The notes beneath the pieces are model-generated. The model saw only the letters and a list, made by a program, of their open reading frames with translations, ran no database searches and had not been told where the DNA came from. A stretch of 20,049 nucleotides of DNA from Methanobacteriota archaeon (GTDB lineage Archaea; Halobacteriota; Methanosarcinia; Methanosarcinales; Methanoperedenaceae), in assembly GCA_018900975.1 (NCBI GenBank), contig JAHIFK010000293.1, positions 1 through 20,049 on the forward strand, written 5' to 3'. The position numbers and the translations under genes are program-made. Shown here in pieces: positions 15,626-20,049 of this stretch; the stretch's first letter is position 1; every line of letters begins with the position of its first letter.

Positions 15626-16099
15626 ATGTTCATTGAAATAGACGGCTGGATGGCAAAACTGCGTTTCTCAGCCTGCCATTTCATCCCTAACCACCCCAAA
15701 TGCGGCTGCCTGCACGGTCATACATATGCTATCAGCGTGCGGATAGAAGGGGAACAGGTCGGGGATTTCATCATCGATTTTGAGAGAATAAAAGGGATAG
15801 TAAATGAACTCTGTGACAGGCTCGACCACAGGGTGCTGATAGCAGAAAAAGACCCGCGCCTTCGGATAGGGAAAGATAAAGACATTTCAGTAGAGATTAT
15901 CGAAAGTAATAAACGATATGTACTGCCTTCAGAGGATGTTGTGTTCCTCCCTACAGCCTCGGTGAGCGCAGAAGACCTGTGCAAATATTTCTCAGCAGGG
16001 ATCGCAAAAGCGTTACGGGGAGTTAATAATATCAGAAAGATACATGTAAGAGTGGATGAGGGTATCGGTCAGGGCGCTGGCTGCGAACTTGAATTTTAA
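15626..16099 (+). CDS. 6-pyruvoyl-tetrahydropterin synthase / QueD family protein
   Basis: A 157-residue T-fold enzyme. FSACHF gives the first zinc His (H18), and CGCLHGHTY gives H30 and H32 together with the catalytic Cys C26 in the CxxxHGH arrangement found in QueD (6-carboxytetrahydropterin synthase). FIIDFERIKGIVNELCDRLDHRVL is the conserved helix with the catalytic Asp/His pair, and a Glu in VRVDEGIGQGAGCELEF closes the pocket. In archaea QueD feeds archaeosine synthesis of tRNA; other family members act in pterin synthesis, so no symbol is given. No queC, queE or tgt gene is nearby. The ATG at 15626 includes the usual FIEIDGW lead-in; 15650 is a later option. Its end overlaps the convergent DUF2551 gene by 4 bases. 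Confidence 0.85.
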   Translation: MFIEIDGWMAKLRFSACHFIPNHPKCGCLHGHTYAISVRIEGEQVGDFIIDFERIKGIVNELCDRLDHRVLIAEKDPRLRIGKDKDISVEIIESNKRYVLPSEDVVFLPTASVSAEDLCKYFSAGIAKALRGVNNIRKIHVRVDEGIGQGAGCELEF

Positions 16100-16350
16100 T
16101 AATTATCCATTACCTGTTTTACAGAGTTCTTATACTCAAGTTTCATAGAATAGACATTATGGTCTCCCTTTACGTCGATCCTCAGAATTCCAAGCCTTGT
16201 ATTCATAAGACCGACCATGGCTGAAACCCCCCTGTAATTAACGCCAAATCCCTCCAGTGTAAGGGCATCAAAGACCTCCTGCGTGGTATAGGGTTTACTT
16301 GTGAGGAACAATTTTAAAACCGACCTTCTTATGCCGGTTTCATCCCTCAT
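16096..16350 (-). CDS. DUF2551 family protein (winged-helix-like)
   Basis: An 84-residue protein that resembles the archaeal DUF2551 family: GIRRSVLKLFLTSKPYTTQE, VNYRGVSAMVGLMNTRLGIL and a short basic tail. The pattern looks like a small winged-helix DNA-binding domain, but no function is established that I know of. The ATG at 16350 is the only standard start, yet the frame stays open for 17 codons more to a TGA at 16402-16404 and that stretch (EKLKTRVTKYL) looks like real protein, so the true N-terminus is uncertain. It lies 105 bases after the COG2108 radical SAM gene on the same strand and may share its transcript. Confidence 0.75.
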   Translation of the reverse strand: MRDETGIRRSVLKLFLTSKPYTTQEVFDALTLEGFGVNYRGVSAMVGLMNTRLGILRIDVKGDHNVYSMKLEYKNSVKQVMDNY

Positions 16351-16455
16351 TAAGTACTTCGTTACCCGTGTCTTTAATTTTTCGTTTCCTTCAGGGTTCA
16401 GTCAGACCACCGTTTTTTCAATATTAAATCTTAAGAGTTTATACTTTTGCTTTTC

Positions 16456-17484
16456 TCATAAAGGCGTTCTTTCAACTACCATTCCGTTCTTCATGGGGTA
16501 ACGCTCAATAATACATGCACTTCCCCCCCTTTTTTTTATCTCTTCAGCCAGGGCGCGAACGAGCGACGATTCAGTTTCAATTGAAACGTCTGTGACGACA
16601 TATGTATTATCCTCCATCACCCCGGCTTCTTTCATGATGTCAGGACTGCATCCTTCGATCACACCGTAAATTATCGTTCCATCCTCTGTTATTTCATCAA
16701 ACCCACGAGCGTTTTTATTCGCTATTCGTTTATACCTTTCCCTTAGCTGGACAGCATCCTTGAACCGCGATGAGCAGAAATGTACTTTCTTTCCGTTCAA
16801 AGCCTCAGCGACTTCTCTGCTGCCCTTTGCTTCGCAAGATTCATCGCTTGCGACTTCATACCCCTGCTTCTTCATCCCCTCCATATTCGTTTCTGAAAAT
16901 TCAAGTTCGTTCAGGTTCAAGAAACCATCGACTTCATCAAGCAGTGATAAAATGCCGGAAAAATCTGATGCAATTGATGGTATCTCGATCCCGGCAGAGA
17001 TACCGAGCTTATGGGCCCATCTGATAGGAGATCCGTAAATTGAGTGGTTTATGTCTTTCCACATATTATGCGGCGGATGAAACCTGATCTCATCAAGACC
17101 AGCTTTTCTTAGCGATTCAAGCGCTGCCATATTGGGGACAAGAGCAGTATATAAGTGAATATGATGTGAAGACCCGAACCTGTTCTTGAGAAGACGTATG
17201 TAATGCACAACCCTGTCAAGCCTTAAAAGCGGCTCACCGCCAGTTATGCCCGTACCCAGCGCCTCCATCGAAAGCGCTTCTTCAATTATGTCTTCGTCCT
17301 TCTCAACCCGCCTCTCATTGGCAAATATTACGTCCTTTTCACGTCTTTCCTCTGAGACCGGACAGTAAAAACATTTCTTACCGCACATGCCTGTAACGAA
17401 AAGTACCATCTTTGCTCCCTTATAGCAGAGGCGGCATCCTTCAGTAAGGTGATTATAAAAAGAACCGGTAATGTCGTATTCCAT
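16456..17484 (-). CDS. Archaeal radical SAM protein, COG2108 type
   Basis: A 342-residue radical SAM protein related to pyruvate formate-lyase activating enzymes. TGMCGKKCFYCPVSEERR carries the CxxxCxxC motif (C34, C38, C41), and GTGITGGEPLLRLD is the SAM-binding GGEP element. A second pair, CRLC (C17, C20), just before the cluster motif is typical of this archaeal group and may bind another metal. A C-terminal extension of about 120 residues (from VHFCSSRFKDAVQLRERYKR) is probably the substrate domain. The substrate is not known. It starts 44 bases after the end of the polyprenyl synthase gene on the same strand, which suggests one operon. Confidence 0.85.
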   Translation of the reverse strand: MEYDITGSFYNHLTEGCRLCYKGAKMVLFVTGMCGKKCFYCPVSEERREKDVIFANERRVEKDEDIIEEALSMEALGTGITGGEPLLRLDRVVHYIRLLKNRFGSSHHIHLYTALVPNMAALESLRKAGLDEIRFHPPHNMWKDINHSIYGSPIRWAHKLGISAGIEIPSIASDFSGILSLLDEVDGFLNLNELEFSETNMEGMKKQGYEVASDESCEAKGSREVAEALNGKKVHFCSSRFKDAVQLRERYKRIANKNARGFDEITEDGTIIYGVIEGCSPDIMKEAGVMEDNTYVVTDVSIETESSLVRALAEEIKKRGGSACIIERYPMKNGMVVERTPL

Positions 17485-17528
17485 AAGTGTTACCAGGAAA
17501 TTTTGAGGATTTGTTTTTCAAAGCCATT

Positions 17529-18443
17529 TTATTTGCTTCGGCTCAGGATATACTCACCAAGCGTGATGAGTTTATTTTTTGCAGGGCTGTCATCAAGTTT
17601 TTCAATATGAGCCATAGCAAGTACAAGCTCTTCTTGCGCCGTTTCTTCTGCATGATCGATCGAATCCGCAACAAGGTGCATGAGCTGCCCGTTGTTGCAT
17701 TTCATCATCTGTTCAAGCGATATCCCTGAATTCAGGGCATCGATGACCACGATCGACGGTCTTCCCATAAAAAGATCTTTTTTAACCGGTTTTCCCAGGT
17801 CGTGTTCACTGGAAATACAGTCCAGGATATCATCCCGTATCTGGAAGGCTATACCAATATGGTTCCCAAATCCAAGAAGTGATCCAGTCTCTTTATCGTC
17901 GCCTCCGCCCACTAAAGAACCAACCTCTGCGGCAGAGCCAAAAAGTGAACCGGTTTTCCTGAATGCAAGGTCAATATAGGTATTCTTATCCCTGACATAG
18001 TCAACAAGTTCCATGGCTTCTCCTTCTCCCATATAAAGAAACGAATCTGCTATTGCACGTATAAGCCTCGGGTCGCGTGAAGCAAGTTTGAGTGAAAGAG
18101 CCGCCAGGACCTGTACGGTCAGTAGAGCCATGTCTGTGCCCCACTTTATATGTACTGTATCGCCGCCCCGCCTTTTTTCGGATTTATCGATCACATCGTC
18201 CAGGACAAGGGATGATGAATGTATCAATTCGATGGACGCGGCTGCAAAGCTTGCTTGGCGCGCTGTTCCTCCAACCGCTTCGCTTGAAAGTGTGACAAGC
18301 GCTGAACGGATGCGTTTTCCTTTTGAAGCTATCGCATAAGCGACCGCAGCTGCAAGTTCCGGAGGTTTGATACTGCTAAGCAAGGCTGGAAGTTCTGCAT
18401 CCACCATTTCTGCGCGCTCTGCTAAAAGCTGTTCTATTTCCAT
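17529..18443 (-). CDS. idsA: Trans-polyprenyl diphosphate synthase (GGPP synthase family)
   Basis: A 304-residue isoprenoid chain elongase that condenses isopentenyl diphosphate with allylic diphosphates. SKGKRIRSAL (41-50) binds diphosphate. The first Asp-rich motif is DDVID (83-87), and the second is DDILD (205-209) in FQIRDDILD. The residues before the first motif are small (IHSSSLVL), without the Phe/Tyr that halts farnesyl synthases, so a C20 or longer product is likely. Membrane ether lipids need C20; methanophenazine or menaquinone side chains need longer chains. The symbol is tentative for that reason. The ATG at 18443 is chosen because GGGAG stands 8 bases before it; the preceding TTG is in frame but less likely. 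A TATA element lies at 18481-18490. Confidence 0.88.
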   Translation of the reverse strand: MEIEQLLAERAEMVDAELPALLSSIKPPELAAAVAYAIASKGKRIRSALVTLSSEAVGGTARQASFAAASIELIHSSSLVLDDVIDKSEKRRGGDTVHIKWGTDMALLTVQVLAALSLKLASRDPRLIRAIADSFLYMGEGEAMELVDYVRDKNTYIDLAFRKTGSLFGSAAEVGSLVGGGDDKETGSLLGFGNHIGIAFQIRDDILDCISSEHDLGKPVKKDLFMGRPSIVVIDALNSGISLEQMMKCNNGQLMHLVADSIDHAEETAQEELVLAMAHIEKLDDSPAKNKLITLGEYILSRSK

Positions 18444-18479
18444 CAAGTACTCCCATGACCGAGGTATTCAAAAGAGTTT

Positions 18480-18491
18480 CTATTTAAATTC
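18480..18491 (-). promoter_or_regulatory. TATA-like element for the polyprenyl synthase operon
   Basis: CTATTTAAATTC (plus strand) is centred about 43 bases before the ATG at 18443. That leaves room for a short leader with the GGGAG ribosome binding site. It stands in the gap between the dapL-like gene and the synthase, so the synthase probably starts its own transcript. Confidence 0.4.
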
Positions 18492-18554
18492 ATAATATTT
18501 CATGATTTTAATTCATCCTAAATAGACTTTTCTAAAGTTAAATTTGACGGATGA

Positions 18555-19709
18555 TCATTCAATTCTCAGTTTACGCATTCTCCCCACTGCCTCGTTGATC
18601 CTTTCAACTGACTGCGTGAGCGCAAATCGAATATATCCTTCCCCATATTCACCAAAACCCACGCCGGGTGTTGCCACGATTCCAGATTTTTCAAGAAGCA
18701 TCTTTGTGAAGTCAAGTGATTTCCCTTTTACCTTCACCCATACGTAGAACGTCGCTTTGGGCGGTTTTACATCCATTCCGAGTTCGTTTAACCCTGTAAT
18801 AAGCGCATCTCGCCTCTCCTTATATATCAGGTTCATATCCCGTACACAATCCTGAGAACCTGATAATGCCGCGATGCCTGCATCCTGTACAGCTTCGAAC
18901 GCACCTGAGTCCACATTTGTCTTGACCTTTCCAAGACCCGCGAGTATGTCCTTGTTCCCGACCGCAAAACCCAGCCTCCATCCTGTCATATTATATGTCT
19001 TGGACAGGGAATGCATCTCTATGCCAATATCCATGGCGCCGCTTGTGCTGAGGAAACTTGGGGCTTTATAACCATCATATGTCATCTCTGAATACGCATT
19101 ATCATGAATTACAAGAATATCATTTTCATGTGCAAAGTCCACAACTTCCTCGAAAAATTTTGTCGTTGCTGTCGCAGATGTTGGGTTATTCGGATAATTA
19201 AGGAACATGATCTTTGCTTTATTGGCTACATCTTTTGGTATCGCATCAAGGTCTGGAAGAAAATCGTTTTCGGCTAAGAGTGGCATCTTGAACGGTTTGC
19301 CGTCTGCAAGAATAGACCCGATGTTGTAGACCGGGTATCCGGGGTCGGGGACAAGCGAGACATCCCCAGGGTTCAGGAACGCAAGCGGTATATGAGCGAT
19401 CCCCTCTTTAGAACCAATGAGTGTCAGTACCTCGCTCTCAGGGTCAATGTCAATTTTCATCGTCTTTTTATACCATTTTGCTGCGGCAGTCCTGAAAGAA
19501 AGCATTCCTTCATACGATGGGTAGCGGTGCCTTGCCGGGTCTCCGACTGACCTTCTCATCGCCTCCACAATATGCGGGGGGGTTGGCATGTCCGGGTCGC
19601 CTATGCTGAGGTTTATTACATCAACGCCTTTTTTGATGGCATCCTGCCTGGCTCTATCGATGGTCGCAAATAAATAAGGTGGTAGTGAATTGATCCTGTC
19701 AGCGTACAT
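18555..19709 (-). CDS. dapL: LL-diaminopimelate aminotransferase (DapL-type class I/II aminotransferase)
   Basis: A 384-residue PLP enzyme that would convert tetrahydrodipicolinate to LL-diaminopimelate in one step of lysine synthesis. INLSIGDPDMPTP, GSKEGIAHIPLAFLNPGD, NYPNNPTSA and the PLP-lysine motif HSLSKTYNMTGWRLGF (Lys 237 from the chosen start) are all present, as is the C-terminal Arg block GYIRFAL. The wording of these blocks matches archaeal DapL more than aspartate or alanine aminotransferases, though those remain possible. The frame extends to a TTG at 19727; the ATG at 19709 (MYADRINSLPPY) is the usual family start. No other lysine genes are seen next to it. Confidence 0.87.
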   Translation of the reverse strand: MYADRINSLPPYLFATIDRARQDAIKKGVDVINLSIGDPDMPTPPHIVEAMRRSVGDPARHRYPSYEGMLSFRTAAAKWYKKTMKIDIDPESEVLTLIGSKEGIAHIPLAFLNPGDVSLVPDPGYPVYNIGSILADGKPFKMPLLAENDFLPDLDAIPKDVANKAKIMFLNYPNNPTSATATTKFFEEVVDFAHENDILVIHDNAYSEMTYDGYKAPSFLSTSGAMDIGIEMHSLSKTYNMTGWRLGFAVGNKDILAGLGKVKTNVDSGAFEAVQDAGIAALSGSQDCVRDMNLIYKERRDALITGLNELGMDVKPPKATFYVWVKVKGKSLDFTKMLLEKSGIVATPGVGFGEYGEGYIRFALTQSVERINEAVGRMRKLRIE

Positions 19710-19771
19710 AATCCGTCCGGCTTTCAAATGTTGTTTATGGTATATAAGATATGAGCTTTTATTTCACGTCG

Positions 19772-20049
19772 TTACTCATCATCCTCATCTTCATCTTTTC
19801 CAGCTTCAAAGAACAGCTCGCCGTACAGCAATTTTTCAATTACCTGTGACACATACAGGCGCTTATGGTACTTCTGTATGTCCTCGTTCGTATTGAGTTC
19901 CGAATCTACCTGGACCCTTAACAGTACATACCTGAACTTATCCATATCATCTATTTCCAGTGATTTTATGGTCTCTAAGAGATACGGCAGTTTATCCGGC
20001 CCGTCCACAGCCTCTGCAATGACAAGCACATTATGAGGGATATTATTTA
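19772..20049 (-). CDS. Unrecognised protein with acidic C-terminal tail, 5' end outside window
   Basis: The frame is open from the window edge, reading NNIPHNVLVIAEAVDG and then a GTG at 20029 that could also serve as a start. At least 85 residues are visible and I cannot assign a family. The segments LPYLLETIKSLEIDDMDKF and YVSQVIEKLLYGELFF look helical and soluble, and the end is strongly acidic (KDEDEDDE). An acidic tail of this sort is common in small archaeal proteins that bind RNA, DNA or basic partners, but that is no evidence of a role. It lies 62 bases upstream of dapL on the same strand, so co-transcription is possible. Confidence 0.6.
   Translation of the reverse strand, partial: NNIPHNVLVIAEAVDGPDKLPYLLETIKSLEIDDMDKFRYVLLRVQVDSELNTNEDIQKYHKRLYVSQVIEKLLYGELFFEAGKDEDEDDE

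Noticed and set aside
1..20049. CRISPR array, tRNA or rRNA gene, or multi-gene defence system
   Set aside because: No regularly spaced direct repeats, no cloverleaf-like or rRNA-like stretch and no set of defence genes were seen by eye. The two TnpB loci are the only nuclease-related items, and one is cut by the window edge while the other is dead.

Overview
The window looks like chromosome of a euryarchaeon, most probably a member of the Methanosarcinales or its methane-oxidising relatives (a Methanoperedens-like organism would fit). The grounds are an archaeal-type glutamyl-tRNA synthetase, Thg1, the archaeal DNA-repair protein NreA, a cyclic 2,3-diphosphoglycerate synthetase homologue, a homoaconitase-type small subunit, a PGF-type archaeal surface protein, DUF2551 and a COG2108 radical SAM protein. 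AT-rich TATA elements sit about 25-40 bases before several genes. The taxonomic call is inference; there is no rRNA or other marker here to settle it.

Layout. 1-200: 3' end of a TnpB gene with a hairpin over its stop codon. 282-1982 (-): gltX, divergent from a PRC-barrel protein and thg1 (2089-3141, +). 3190-5610 (-): a soluble histidine kinase with four PAS domains, two of which carry a repeated cysteine motif. 5678-8027 (-): a tight three-gene operon, leuD/aksE-type, a protein I do not recognise, then leuB/aksF-type, with 4-base overlaps at both joints. 8060-9085: a decayed TnpB element inserted just upstream of that operon. 9143-9961 (-): a short PGF-anchored surface protein, divergent from a cpgS homologue (10098-11420, +). 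11426-12226 (-): a SplB-like radical SAM protein, divergent from a dihydrolipoamide-dehydrogenase-like flavoprotein (12350-13774, +). 13790-15040 (-): nreA. 15179-15484 (-): integrase N-terminal fragment. 15626-16099 (+): a PTPS/QueD-family enzyme. 16096-18443 (-): DUF2551, COG2108 radical SAM and polyprenyl diphosphate synthase, possibly co-transcribed in the reverse order. 18555-19709 (-): dapL-like aminotransferase. 19772-20049 (-): an unrecognised acidic-tailed protein cut by the window edge.

How the genes work together. Most are housekeeping: tRNA charging and tRNA-His maturation, amino-acid or coenzyme B precursor synthesis, lysine synthesis, isoprenoid lipid or quinone side-chain synthesis, pterin or 7-deazaguanine chemistry, and DNA repair. 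The most interesting unit is the leuD-unknown-leuB operon. Its small subunit carries the YLRT loop that marks homoaconitase in Methanocaldococcus, so the unit may serve 2-oxosuberate (coenzyme B) synthesis, and the middle gene is a candidate unknown partner. The TnpB remnant has lost its RuvC-I region and carries a frameshift, but keeps a perfect 3' hairpin next to the operon. I saw no tRNA, rRNA or CRISPR array, and no clear multi-gene defence system.
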